From Nonomuraea muscovyensis (GTDB taxonomy: Bacteria > Actinomycetota > Actinomycetes > Streptosporangiales > Streptosporangiaceae): a DNA stretch of 64,000 nucleotides. The position numbers and the translations under genes are program-made. The stretch spans positions 372,001 through 436,000 of the forward strand of contig NZ_JACHJB010000004.1 in the NCBI RefSeq assembly GCF_014207745.1, given 5' to 3'. Below the pieces are notes generated by a model. The model did not search any database and was not told the origin of the DNA. It was given only the letters and a program-made list of their open reading frames with translations. Positions 16,267-24,843 of the stretch are shown here, in pieces (positions within the stretch are counted from its first letter, which is position 1; each line of letters starts with the position of its first letter).

Positions 16267-17307
16267 ATGAAATCCCTCATTTCCGGCCGGCAAGGCCATG
16301 CGGCGGCGTTGTGGGCGCTGGCCTACGGCCTGCTCGGCTCGGCATGGGCACTCGGGATGCCCGGCTTCCCCTGGGGCGCCTCCGACCCCGACCCGGACGG
16401 CGCACTGTCCGTCCTGGCCGGCACGACGCCACGTTTCGGCTGGTGGATCGCGGCGTTCTCACTGCTCACCGCGTTGACGGCGGTGGCGCTGGCCCGCGGG
16501 GGCGGTGGCCGCGCTCCCCTGTTCCTGGCCTGGCCGATCGCCGCGCTCCTGGTCCTCGTGGTCCCCGACTCGCGCCTGATGATGGGCGTCGCCTACACGC
16601 CGCTGCTGCTGGTGGCGCCCCTGTTCGGCTGGAGCCTGGGCGGCGCCTCGTTCGCCGACGCCTGGCCATGGCCCGTGCTCAACCAGCTCGTCTGCGTGCT
16701 GGGCGGGCTGCTGCTGGCCGCCGCGGCCGTGGCCTACGGCCGCGGGCGGAACCGCCCGAGCTGGTTCACCCCGGATCGGGGACGCAGGGCCGTGTACGTG
16801 GCCGTCGTGGTGCCGCTGGTGTACTGCGCCACCCGGTGGGCGTGGGCCCTGGGCATCCCCCTCGGCGTGAGCCCGGAGTTCCTCGCCGAGGGCGAGCGGG
16901 GCCTGTGGCTGGCGGGCGCCTACCTGGCGACCTTCGGCGCGCTCGGCGGCGTGCTGACCTTCGGCCTGACCCAGCGATGGGGTGAGGTCTTCCCGCGCTG
17001 GATCCCCGGCCTGCGCGGGCGGCGGGTGCCGCCGTCGCTGGCGGTCGTCCCCGCCGGGTTCGTCTCGATCATCGTCACCGTGGCCGGGCTGACGTACGTC
17101 CGGTGGTCGGTCGCCGGCCGGTTCGCCCTGGCCGAGTGGGGCGCCTGGCTGCCGGAGTGCCTCTGGCCGATCTGGGGCGCCGCGCTGGCCACCGCCACCG
17201 TCTCCTACCACCTGCGCCGCAAGCACGACGCGCAGCCCTGTACCCGCACGAACTCCGTCGAGCACGGACATCTTGACAACTCCCGTGACCACAACGTTAC
17301 CGATTGA
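16267..17307 (+). CDS. integral membrane protein of unknown function
   Basis: A 346-residue polytopic membrane protein with about eight to nine predicted helices (examples: AAALWALAYGLLGSAWALG, WIAAFSLLTALTAVALA, GGLLLAAAAVAYG, VAVVVPLVYCATRWAWALG). No catalytic motif is recognised. The ATG at 16267 is preferred; upstream in-frame codons would run into the kinase promoter. It is divergent from the two-component system, 129 bases away, and its stop codon overlaps the TTG start of the next membrane protein, so the pair is likely co-translated and may be the target of the two-component system (inference). Confidence 0.75.
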   Translation: MKSLISGRQGHAAALWALAYGLLGSAWALGMPGFPWGASDPDPDGALSVLAGTTPRFGWWIAAFSLLTALTAVALARGGGGRAPLFLAWPIAALLVLVVPDSRLMMGVAYTPLLLVAPLFGWSLGGASFADAWPWPVLNQLVCVLGGLLLAAAAVAYGRGRNRPSWFTPDRGRRAVYVAVVVPLVYCATRWAWALGIPLGVSPEFLAEGERGLWLAGAYLATFGALGGVLTFGLTQRWGEVFPRWIPGLRGRRVPPSLAVVPAGFVSIIVTVAGLTYVRWSVAGRFALAEWGAWLPECLWPIWGAALATATVSYHLRRKHDAQPCTRTNSVEHGHLDNSRDHNVTD

Positions 17308-19880
17308 GTGCGAACATTCGCGCTCCCGCGTGGATCATCCCCACTGTGGGGAATCTCCGGATCGTCCTTGCGTTCGGGCTGGCTCTGCTCTCGCTGGGGG
17401 CCGTGGTGTGGTGCACGGCGGCGGCGCGGCCGGTGGGCGACCCCCCGCGGCCGACGGCCACCGTCCCGCCCGATCCGTGGGAGCCGGTCACGAGCCCGTC
17501 CGGGCTGGAGACGTCGCCCGAACGTGAGGCCACCACCGAGGTGACCGTCGCCAGGGCCGTGGACGCCGACCTCGCGGGAGTGCCTGACGGTCGGCTGGAC
17601 GAGCGGCGGCGGCAGGTGAAGGTGTCCGTCACGCACCGGCTGCTGATGGACGCCGACGACGAGCTGGTCGCGACCCTGCGGCGGGGCAGCGGGTTCCCGG
17701 AGGGCATCCAGCGCTTCACCGACGACGGGTTCGGGCCGCTCAAGGTGGGCGGGACCATCCTCGCGCCGACGACGAGACGTGCTCCGGTGCTGACCACGGT
17801 CGACGGGCGGACCACGGTCGAGTTCAGGGTGACGCTGCTGCGGCAGCTGGAGCCGGACGACCTGCTGGAGCTGTCGTTCGGGGCGCCCACCACCAGCCCG
17901 CCTCTCGTCGGCGAGCGCGTGGTGACGTTGCTCCCCGGCGAGTGGAGCGTGCTGCGGACGTGGGGCGTCCTGCCGTCGCGCGAGGAGCCGGAACGGCTGG
18001 AGTTCCGAGCGGGGGCGCACTCGGCCGACGTGACGCTGGCCCACGAGCTGCACGGGTTCCCCGACGTGCAGCGGGAGGACGACTTCTCGTGGGAGACCGC
18101 GCTCGGCGTGCTGACCGCCGTGGTGATGGTGGCGCTGCTGCTGCGGGCGCTCGGCCTTTCGTGGTGGGAGCGGGTGCCGAACCGCGAGCTGGCCGTCGGC
18201 CTGGCCCTGGCCGCCCCGGCGATGCTGGTCACGATCGTGGCGACGGAGTGGAAGCCGGTCGCGTACGTGATCCTGTTCTTCGCGGTGCCGTTGCTGGCCG
18301 TACGGCACGCGGGGCGGTCCCTGCCGACGAGCCCGCCCTGGACGGTCCGCGACCTGCTGGGCGCGACCGCGCTCGGCGTGCTGCTGGCCGTGGGCATGCT
18401 GTCGTGGTCGTGGGTGCACGGGCAGTTGCCCGGCCGGACCCTGGTGGCCGGCGCCCTGGTGGCGGCGCTGGCGGCGGCCGGCGCGGCGGTGGGGTTCAGC
18501 GCCGACCTCGGTGTCCGCATCGTGATCGTCCGGCTGGCGGTGCTGGCCGCGGGCGCGGCGGTCACCGTGCTGGCGCTCGCCCTGTGGGCCAAGGCGCTGC
18601 TGACCGGGGCCTACCCGCCCGACAGCGTCCGGCTGGTGCTGGCCCTGGCGTGGGCGCTGATCCCGTTCTCCGCCGTCGCCGTGGCCACCCGGCAGTGGAC
18701 GCACGGGGGGCTGCTGGCCGCCGTGACGGCGAGCCTGCTGGTGCAGGGCTGGCCGACGGAGTGGCTGGACGCCGGGTCGTGGAGCCTGCCGCTGCTGTCG
18801 GAGGCCGCGCCGCCGAGGATCGGCTTCCTGGTGCTCGACCCCATGACGCGGGGGCTGCTCGGGCTGCTGCTGCTGGGGTTCGCCCTGCTCGTGCTGCGGC
18901 TGCGGCGCCTCGGCGACACGGTCTCGGCCATCAGTCACCCGTCGGCCGAGGCCACCATGATCGTCTGCCTGATGGTGCTCTACCTCACCCCGCGGGGCAG
19001 CATCCTGATCGCCGGCAGCAACGTGCCGCTGCCGCTGCTGTCGATCACCTCGGTCGTCGCCTGGATCGCGGTCCGCTCGCTGCTGGTGACCCCGCACCCG
19101 GCGATCGTCGAGCCGACCTCCGCCGACGAGCACCGGGAGCTGGTCAGGAAGGCCCTGCACAAGCGGCTGCTGCTCGTCTCGGAGCAGGAGCTCTACCGCA
19201 TCGGCCGGGGCAGGATCGGCGCGGGCGAGATGTCGATGGCCGAGTTCGACGGCCGGCGCCACGACCTGGAGGAGGCGCTGCGGCTGCAGGGGCGCGACCC
19301 GGAGACGGCGTTCGCCACGGCCGCGGGCTGCCCGCCGTGGGTGAACGGCGTCCACGGTTTCGTCGTCGGCCTGCTGCTGAGCATGCCGTTCGCGTTCCTG
19401 TACGGCTGGCCGTCCGGGGTGGACCTGAGCAGCTTCGTCTTCGACACCCGCTATCTGCTCACGTTGCCGGCCTTCGGCTTCCTGTTCGGCTACTTCTACC
19501 CGCGTGTCCGCGGCACCCAGCCGATGACCAAGGCGCTGCACCTGATGGCGGCCGCGCTGCTCACGGAGCTGTCCGGGTACGTCTCCACGCTCGTGGAGCC
19601 CGACATCGGGGTCATGGACAAGGTGCAGGCGGTGGCCATCGTCGGGGGTCAGGTGGCGCTGGTGTGCATCGGGCTCGGGCTGACCTGGGAGTGGCGGCTG
19701 ATGCACCTGGCGGGCGAGCCGTGGGGGCGGGTGCGCAACGTGCGCAGCCTGCGCAGCCTGGCCACACCGCTGCTGGCGATCGTCATCGCGGCCGTCACCA
19801 CGGCGGCCACCTCGGCGGCCGGTCAGACGGTCGAGCGCATCCTCCAGGGCGACGACCACCTGACGGGCGCTCCGAGGTGA
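17304..19880 (+). CDS. large multi-spanning membrane protein of unknown function
   Basis: An 858-residue protein. It has an N-terminal membrane anchor (residues 18-40), an extracytoplasmic domain of about 220 residues, then some 12-14 membrane helices (about 270-610). A charged cytoplasmic stretch follows (HRELVRKALHKRLLLVSEQE, near 615-700), and then four more helices. No enzyme motif was recognised. The TTG start overlaps the previous stop (TTGA); a GTG at 17346 is an alternative. The pairing with the preceding membrane protein and the adjacent two-component system suggest one functional unit, possibly in envelope sensing. I do not recognise a characterised family. Confidence 0.75.
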   Translation: MSANIRAPAWIIPTVGNLRIVLAFGLALLSLGAVVWCTAAARPVGDPPRPTATVPPDPWEPVTSPSGLETSPEREATTEVTVARAVDADLAGVPDGRLDERRRQVKVSVTHRLLMDADDELVATLRRGSGFPEGIQRFTDDGFGPLKVGGTILAPTTRRAPVLTTVDGRTTVEFRVTLLRQLEPDDLLELSFGAPTTSPPLVGERVVTLLPGEWSVLRTWGVLPSREEPERLEFRAGAHSADVTLAHELHGFPDVQREDDFSWETALGVLTAVVMVALLLRALGLSWWERVPNRELAVGLALAAPAMLVTIVATEWKPVAYVILFFAVPLLAVRHAGRSLPTSPPWTVRDLLGATALGVLLAVGMLSWSWVHGQLPGRTLVAGALVAALAAAGAAVGFSADLGVRIVIVRLAVLAAGAAVTVLALALWAKALLTGAYPPDSVRLVLALAWALIPFSAVAVATRQWTHGGLLAAVTASLLVQGWPTEWLDAGSWSLPLLSEAAPPRIGFLVLDPMTRGLLGLLLLGFALLVLRLRRLGDTVSAISHPSAEATMIVCLMVLYLTPRGSILIAGSNVPLPLLSITSVVAWIAVRSLLVTPHPAIVEPTSADEHRELVRKALHKRLLLVSEQELYRIGRGRIGAGEMSMAEFDGRRHDLEEALRLQGRDPETAFATAAGCPPWVNGVHGFVVGLLLSMPFAFLYGWPSGVDLSSFVFDTRYLLTLPAFGFLFGYFYPRVRGTQPMTKALHLMAAALLTELSGYVSTLVEPDIGVMDKVQAVAIVGGQVALVCIGLGLTWEWRLMHLAGEPWGRVRNVRSLRSLATPLLAIVIAAVTTAATSAAGQTVERILQGDDHLTGAPR

Positions 19881-19925
19881 GCACCACGCCGCACGCCCTT
19901 GCCTCCCCTCGCGGCTCCCACCCCG

Positions 19926-20576
19926 TCAGCGGCGGGGCAGCTCGCTCCCCCGTACGTGCGCGCACAGCCAGTCGACCAGCGGCTCGAAGGCGCGCCAGCT
20001 CTCGCGCACCCGCTTCACCACCTCCCCGGTGTGCACCCACGGCTCCGGCTCGAAGCGGCGGCCGGCGTACAGCGACCGATGGCGCAGCAGCTCGATGCGC
20101 GGATGGTCGTCGGTGAAGCCGCGCGGCCTGGTCTTGAGCCGGTCCCCCTCGACGGCGTAGCCGGCGGACCTCAGCGCGGCGACCACGGCCTCCAGCGGCC
20201 GGCCGGTGAGGTCCTCGTCCACGGCCGCGCGGTAACGGGCGACCTGGTCGGAGGCCTGGCTGTAGAGGCCGCCCGCCGCCCGGATGCCGTCGGCGTCGAT
20301 CTGGACGTAGAGCCCGATGCCGGGCTGCCTCTCGACGAAGGCGCCTTGGTGGGTCTTGTACGGCGACTTGTCCTTGGCGTAGCGGACGTCACGGTGGGGC
20401 CGGAACAGGTGGGCCGTCCCGAACTCTCCGGCCAGTTCCTCGGCCAGGGCGAGCATGGGTGCCCGCACGGCCTCCTCGTAGAGGTGCTTGTGGCGGGTGA
20501 AGTAGGTCTTGGAGTTGTCCGCCTCAAGGCCCTCGTAGAACAGGAAAGCCTCGTCGGGAAAGCCGCTGAAACCCAT
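19926..20576 (-). CDS. DUF2461 family protein
   Basis: A 216-residue protein matching the DUF2461/TIGR02453 family, of unknown biochemical role. Typical blocks are FSGFPDEAFLFYEGLEADNS near the start, FRPHRDVRYAKDKSPYKTH, and GLYVQIDADGIRAAGGLY. The ATG at 20576 gives the family's usual MGF start; the reading frame extends 8 codons upstream without support. It is soluble and shows no signal peptide. It converges with the upstream membrane-protein gene, and the leftward polysaccharide deacetylase gene lies 30 bases away. Confidence 0.88.
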   Translation of the reverse strand: MGFSGFPDEAFLFYEGLEADNSKTYFTRHKHLYEEAVRAPMLALAEELAGEFGTAHLFRPHRDVRYAKDKSPYKTHQGAFVERQPGIGLYVQIDADGIRAAGGLYSQASDQVARYRAAVDEDLTGRPLEAVVAALRSAGYAVEGDRLKTRPRGFTDDHPRIELLRHRSLYAGRRFEPEPWVHTGEVVKRVRESWRAFEPLVDWLCAHVRGSELPRR

Positions 20577-20606
20577 GCGTCCAAGCCTGCCACGCCGCAC
20601 CGGCGG

Positions 20607-21401
20607 TCAGCGCTTCGCGGCCGACGCCCGCCGCCCCCCGCCGGCCAGCTCGGACACGGTGACGAACCGGTAGCCCCGGCGGGAGAGCCGGTCGAGGACT
20701 CCGGTCATGGCCCTGACGGTGGCGCGGTGCAGGTCGTGCATGAGCACGACCGAGCCGGGCGAGGCGCGGGCGGCGCGCCGCGTCACGTCGGCGGGATCGC
20801 GGTCGCGCCAGTCGCGCGTGTCGACGTCCCACAGGATCTGCGCCATCCCCTGGCGACGGGTCTCGCGCGCCACCCTGCCGTCGGTCATCCCGTACGGCGG
20901 GCGCATGACGCGCATCCGCACCCCGGTCAGCCGGCGTACGAGGTCACCGGTGCGCAGCAGCTCGCGTCTGAGCCGGTCGTCCGGCAGCGCGGTGAGCGCC
21001 GCGTGGCTCCAGGTGTGGTTGCCCAGCTCGTGGCCCTCCTGGGCGATGCGCCGGACCAGCCCGGCCCGACCGGCGGCCACCATGTGCCCGACCACGAAGA
21101 ACGTCGCCCGCGCCCGCCGGGCGCGCAGGAGGTCGAGCAGCCTGCCGGTGTGCGGACCGGGCCCGTCGTCGAAGGTGAGCGCGACGCACCTGTCGCGCCG
21201 GCAGTCGGGCGCCGGGGCGGGCCAGCCGGGCTGCATGGCGGCCAGCCGCCTGGCCAGCAGGCCGAGGTCGACGACCTGCGGCGGACGCGACACGGGCATG
21301 CTCGGGGGTCGCGGCGCGCAGGCCCCGCCGACCAGCAGCACGACCAGCAGCGCGGCCAGCGGCACGACCAGCGGCCACCCGCGATTCCTCGGCCGGTTCA
21401 T
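20607..21401 (-). CDS. exported polysaccharide deacetylase (NodB domain)
   Basis: A 264-residue carbohydrate esterase family 4 protein, predicted to remove acetyl groups from cell-wall glycans or chitin outside the membrane. A signal peptide with a possible lipobox ends at Cys28 (VGGAC). The NodB domain has all five motifs: TFDDGPGPHTG with the two Asp, HTWSH (metal-binding histidines), RPPYG, DVDTRDW, and VVLMHDLH with the catalytic His. All metal ligands are present, so the enzyme should be active. Confidence 0.93.
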   Translation of the reverse strand: MNRPRNRGWPLVVPLAALLVVLLVGGACAPRPPSMPVSRPPQVVDLGLLARRLAAMQPGWPAPAPDCRRDRCVALTFDDGPGPHTGRLLDLLRARRARATFFVVGHMVAAGRAGLVRRIAQEGHELGNHTWSHAALTALPDDRLRRELLRTGDLVRRLTGVRMRVMRPPYGMTDGRVARETRRQGMAQILWDVDTRDWRDRDPADVTRRAARASPGSVVLMHDLHRATVRAMTGVLDRLSRRGYRFVTVSELAGGGRRASAAKR

Positions 21402-21510
21402 CCCCTCACAGTGGGATATCGGACCGGAGTCCGGTAAGGCGACGCGCCAGCCTTATGGCATATCCGCTCCTGATCCGTGCCCGGATGCCGACGTTCGGGA
21501 GCGGAAGGCG

Positions 21511-22086
21511 TCATTGGTCGGGTGCCTCCCGAGGCTCGGCGACGGCCATGATGAGCCGCAGCTCCTCCTCGCCCGCGTTGGCGTAGCGGTGCGGCCGGTC
21601 GGCGGCGAAGAGCACGGCCGCGCCCGCCCTGACCAGGTGGCTGCGGCCGTACACGATGAGGGTGAGCTCGCCGGTGAGCACGGTGAGCATCTCGCGGGTG
21701 CCGGGCGGGTGGGCGTCGCCGTCGTGGTGCTCGCCGGGGGCGATCCGCCAGTCCCACAGCTCCAGGATCATCGGCGAGTCGGCGCCGACGAGCAGCCGCG
21801 CCTGCGTGTTGCCCTGCTCGAAGGTGACCACGTCGGCCTGCTCGACCACCCTGACCACCGGGACGTCGGACACCTCGACCAGTCTGGCGACGGTGACGCC
21901 GAGGGCGGAGGCGATGCGGGTGAGCGTGGAGACGCTCGGGTTGGTCCGGCCCTGCTCGACCTGGACCAGCATGCCGCGGCTGACGCCGGACCGGGCGGCC
22001 AGCGCGTCGAGCGTCAGGCCGCGGTGCGAGCGCTGGGCCCTGACGTTGTTGGCGATGGCCTGGGTGATCGTCTCCGGGTCCTCCAT
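21511..22086 (-). CDS. XRE-family regulator with cupin sensor domain
   Basis: A 191-residue DNA-binding protein. The HTH is at residues 10-65 (LDALAARSGVSRGMLVQVEQ, NPSVSTLTRIASALG) and a small cupin barrel at about 100-180 (ELWDWRIAPGEHHDGDAHPP, RADRPHRYAN-like histidines). Such regulators bind a small ligand in the cupin and repress an adjacent transporter or catabolic gene. It is divergent from an EamA exporter, with a symmetric TGCAC-type operator between them, so local autoregulation is likely. Confidence 0.9.
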   Translation of the reverse strand: MEDPETITQAIANNVRAQRSHRGLTLDALAARSGVSRGMLVQVEQGRTNPSVSTLTRIASALGVTVARLVEVSDVPVVRVVEQADVVTFEQGNTQARLLVGADSPMILELWDWRIAPGEHHDGDAHPPGTREMLTVLTGELTLIVYGRSHLVRAGAAVLFAADRPHRYANAGEEELRLIMAVAEPREAPDQ

Positions 22087-22106
22087 GGAGTCCAGTGTAG
22101 TGACAA

Positions 22107-22154
22107 GGATTTGCACTGTGGTGCACTCTATGTGTTGTACTAGAAGTGCAATCC
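22107..22154. promoter_or_regulatory. candidate operator of the XRE-cupin regulator
   Basis: The divergent gap holds ggatttgcact (22107-22117), a dyad tgcac-tgtg-gtgca (22112-22125) and the inverted half-site agtgcaatcc (22145-22154). The two outer copies are near-perfect inverted repeats about 28 bases apart, centred between the two start codons. This layout fits a shared operator; binding is inferred. Confidence 0.6.
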
Positions 22155-22178
22155 ATTGAACTACGGACGGGTGACGAC

Positions 22179-23012
22179 GTGACCGCGGTGGTCCTGGCGA
22201 CGGCATGCGCGCTGGTGTACGGAACGGCCGACTTCCTCGGCGGGCTGGCCACCCGCCGCTCCAGGGTGCTGCCGGTCGTGGCGCTCTCGCAGACCGCCGG
22301 CCTGGCCCTGATCCTGGCGCTGCTGCCGCTGTTGCCCGGTGCCCTCAGCGGCCAGGCGCTGCTGTGGGGCCTCGGCGCGGGCCTGGCCGGCGCGGGCGGG
22401 CTGGTGCTGTTCTACCGGGCGCTGGCCACGGGCGTCATGTCGGTGGTCGCCCCGGTCGCGGCGGTGACCTCGGCGGCGCTGCCGGTGCTGTTCGGACTCG
22501 CCACCGGAGACCGGCCGGAGCCGATGGCGCTCGCCGGGGTGGCGCTCGCCCTGGGCGCCGTGCTCCTCGTCAGCCAGGACCGGTCGGCCGCCAGGGGCGG
22601 CTCGTTCGCCTCGGTGCTCGTCGCGCTGGCGGCCGGCGCGGGCTTCGGCGGCTTCTTCGTGCTGCTCGCCATGGCTCCCGACGGCTCCGGCCTGTGGCCC
22701 CTGGTGGGCGCGAGACTGTCGTCGGTGACCCTGGTCGCGCTGATCGCCGTCACCACCGGCCGCGCGCTGCGGCCCGGCCGCGGGGCGCTGCCGGTGATCG
22801 CGGCGGCCGGCATGCTCGACATGGCCGCCAACGTGCTCTACCTGCTCGCCCAGCGCCAGGGCATGCTGAGCCTGGTGGCCGTGCTGGTGTCGCTCTACCC
22901 GGCCAGCACCCTGCTGCTGGCCAGGCAGGTGCTCGGCGAGCGGCTGCACCCGATCCAGATCACCGGCGTGGCCTGCGCGCTCGGGGCGGTCGCGCTCATA
23001 GCCGTTGCATAA
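22179..23012 (+). CDS. EamA/DMT-superfamily transporter
   Basis: A 277-residue membrane protein with ten predicted helices arranged as two EamA repeats, each opening with a fold such as ALVYGTADFLGGLATRR and closing with the typical LGAVLLVSQDR and ALGAVALIAVA. DMT exporters move amino acids or other metabolites. The GTG at 22179 is preferred because the upstream GTG (22146) lies inside the operator. It is controlled presumably by the divergent XRE-cupin regulator. Substrate unknown. Confidence 0.88.
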   Translation: MTAVVLATACALVYGTADFLGGLATRRSRVLPVVALSQTAGLALILALLPLLPGALSGQALLWGLGAGLAGAGGLVLFYRALATGVMSVVAPVAAVTSAALPVLFGLATGDRPEPMALAGVALALGAVLLVSQDRSAARGGSFASVLVALAAGAGFGGFFVLLAMAPDGSGLWPLVGARLSSVTLVALIAVTTGRALRPGRGALPVIAAAGMLDMAANVLYLLAQRQGMLSLVAVLVSLYPASTLLLARQVLGERLHPIQITGVACALGAVALIAVA

Positions 23013-23039
23013 GAGGCAAGCGCTTGCTACCTTTCGGCC

Positions 23040-23987
23040 GTGCGCCCTCGCCGGCCTCGACCTGACAGCGAGTCGTTGAGGCATGTCGCGTTGCCGTACG
23101 ACTCCGACGAGCGGTTCGCCGCCGTGGTGCTGCCGCACGTGCGCGAGGCCCTGGACGAGGGCAGGCGGGTGCTCGTCGTCACCTGCACCGCCAGGCTCGG
23201 CCTGCTCGCCGAGGCGCTCGGCCGCGACGCGGGCCGCATCGACGGCAGGATCGCGGCCGCCTGGTACACCCATCCGCAGCGGACGCTGGCCGCGTACCAC
23301 GAGTACGCGACGGAGGGGCCCGCGCTCATCGTCGGCGAGCCCGTCTGGGCGGGCCGTGGCCGGCGGGAGACCCGCGCGTGGATCCGCTACGAGTCGGTGC
23401 TCAACGTGGCGCTGCGGGGCACGGGAGCGCGGCTGCTGTGCCCGTACGACAGCCGCGGGGTGCCACCGGACGTGCTCGCGCACGTGGCGCTCACCCATCC
23501 CCTGGTCCTCGGCCCAGGCGGCGAGGCGGCGAGCGACGCCTACGTCCGGCCGCACGAGCTGGTGCTCGACGGGGACCACGCGCCGCTCCCGGACCCGGAC
23601 GGGCGGGTGGAGGCGCTGCGTTTCACGGCGCCCGAGCTGAAGGCGCTCAGGCACGCGGTGGGCGACTACGCCAGGGCGGCCGGGATGGACCGCGACCTGA
23701 TCTCCTCGCTGGTGCTCGGCGTCTCGGAGATCGCCGCCAACAGCGTCGAGCACGGCGCCGGGCACGGCACGATCAGGATGTGGGTGAACGGCAGGGAACT
23801 CGTCTGCGAGATCGCCGACCCGGGTGGCGCGCTGGACGACCCGCTGCCCGGCTACCTGCCGCCGGAGCCCGAGGCCTCACGGGGATACGGGCTCTGGATC
23901 AGCCGCCAGCTCTGCGACCACGTCGAGCTGCGCGCCGATCGGGGGACGCTGCGCGTGCGCCTGCACATGCGCCTGAACGCGGGATGA
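23040..23987 (+). CDS. MEDS-domain / HATPase_c_2 regulatory protein (anti-sigma-factor-like kinase)
   Basis: A 315-residue cytoplasmic protein. Residues 15-185 match the MEDS (DcmR sensory) domain: HVALPYDSDERFAAVVLPHV, VLVVTCTARLGLLAEALG and a YESVLNVALRG block. Residues 200-312 form an RsbW/SpoIIAB-like ATPase domain with the N box SEIAANSVEHGAGHG and the G box ASRGYGLWISRQLCDHVELR. This is a common actinomycete architecture that links a sensed input to a partner-switching cascade. It converges on a SigR-like sigma factor gene, but a functional link is only inferred from position. Confidence 0.88.
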   Translation: MRPRRPRPDSESLRHVALPYDSDERFAAVVLPHVREALDEGRRVLVVTCTARLGLLAEALGRDAGRIDGRIAAAWYTHPQRTLAAYHEYATEGPALIVGEPVWAGRGRRETRAWIRYESVLNVALRGTGARLLCPYDSRGVPPDVLAHVALTHPLVLGPGGEAASDAYVRPHELVLDGDHAPLPDPDGRVEALRFTAPELKALRHAVGDYARAAGMDRDLISSLVLGVSEIAANSVEHGAGHGTIRMWVNGRELVCEIADPGGALDDPLPGYLPPEPEASRGYGLWISRQLCDHVELRADRGTLRVRLHMRLNAG

Positions 23988-24009
23988 GGCGGGCGACCCG
24001 CCGCCGGCG

Positions 24010-24609
24010 TCAGGCGACGCCGGCGCTCTGCGCGGGGACGCGGACGGCGCCCTCCTCACGGGCGTACGACTCGAGCATGCCGCGGAGCTGGCGGCGGCCA
24101 CGGTGCAGGCGGGACATCACGGTGCCGATCGGCGTGCCCATGCGCTCGGCGATCTCCTTGTAGGGGAAGCCCTCGACGTCCGCCAGGTAGACGGCGACGC
24201 GGAAGTCCTCGGGGAGCGAGCGCAGCGCGTTCATCACGACGCTGTCGGGCAGCCGGTCGAGCGCCTCCGTCTCGGCCGACTTCAGGCCGGTGGAGGAGTG
24301 CGACTCGGCGGCGTGCAGCTGCCAGTCCTCGATGTCCTCGGCGGCGGACAGTTTGGGAGAACGCTGCCGCTTGCGGTAGTCGTTGATGAAGTTGTTGGTC
24401 AGGATCCGGTGCAGCCAGGCCTTGAGATTGGTGCCCTCGCGGAACTGGTGGTAGGAGGTGTAGGCCTTGGCGACGGTCTCCTGGACGAGGTCCTCCGCGT
24501 CGGCGGTGTTGCGGGTCAGGCGCATCGCGGACGCGAAGAGCTGCGACGTCACGGGCACGACATCGCGCTCGAACCAGTCCTGACGCTGCTCATCGGTCAT
24601 AGTGATCAA
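24010..24609 (-). CDS. sigR: ECF-type sigma factor, SigR-like
   Basis: A 199-residue sigma-70 family factor of the SigR group (thiol-oxidative stress in Streptomyces). Region 2 contains AMRLTRNTADAEDLVQETVA and FREGTNLKAWLHRILTNNFI followed by NDYRKRQRSP. Region 4 contains LPEDFRVAVYLADVEGFPYK and GTPIGTVMSRLHRGRRQLRG. A GGGGGA ribosome site sits 6 bases before the TTG at 24609 but 15 before the ATG at 24600, so TTG is chosen. SigR normally precedes its zinc anti-sigma factor RsrA; here the next gene is the convergent MEDS-ATPase, and no rsrA is visible. The symbol reflects similarity, not proof of orthology. Confidence 0.85.
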   Translation of the reverse strand: MITMTDEQRQDWFERDVVPVTSQLFASAMRLTRNTADAEDLVQETVAKAYTSYHQFREGTNLKAWLHRILTNNFINDYRKRQRSPKLSAAEDIEDWQLHAAESHSSTGLKSAETEALDRLPDSVVMNALRSLPEDFRVAVYLADVEGFPYKEIAERMGTPIGTVMSRLHRGRRQLRGMLESYAREEGAVRVPAQSAGVA

Positions 24610-24843
24610 GTCATATCCCCCTAGCGCTATAGCCCCATCCCGGCACAGGCCTGCCGACAGTAGATTCCATGGTCGCAAGGCCCACGTAAGGGCCGCGTTA
24701 ACGGTTACGCCTGGTCAGGGAGGTGAAGAGTCCATCTGGCTCGCGGCGTGCGTTATCACGTCCACGGCTGGACTTGTCTCATTACCATAACACTGCCCTT
24801 CCGATTTGCCGGAAAAAGTGGCGAGAGTCACATGAGATAGCGT

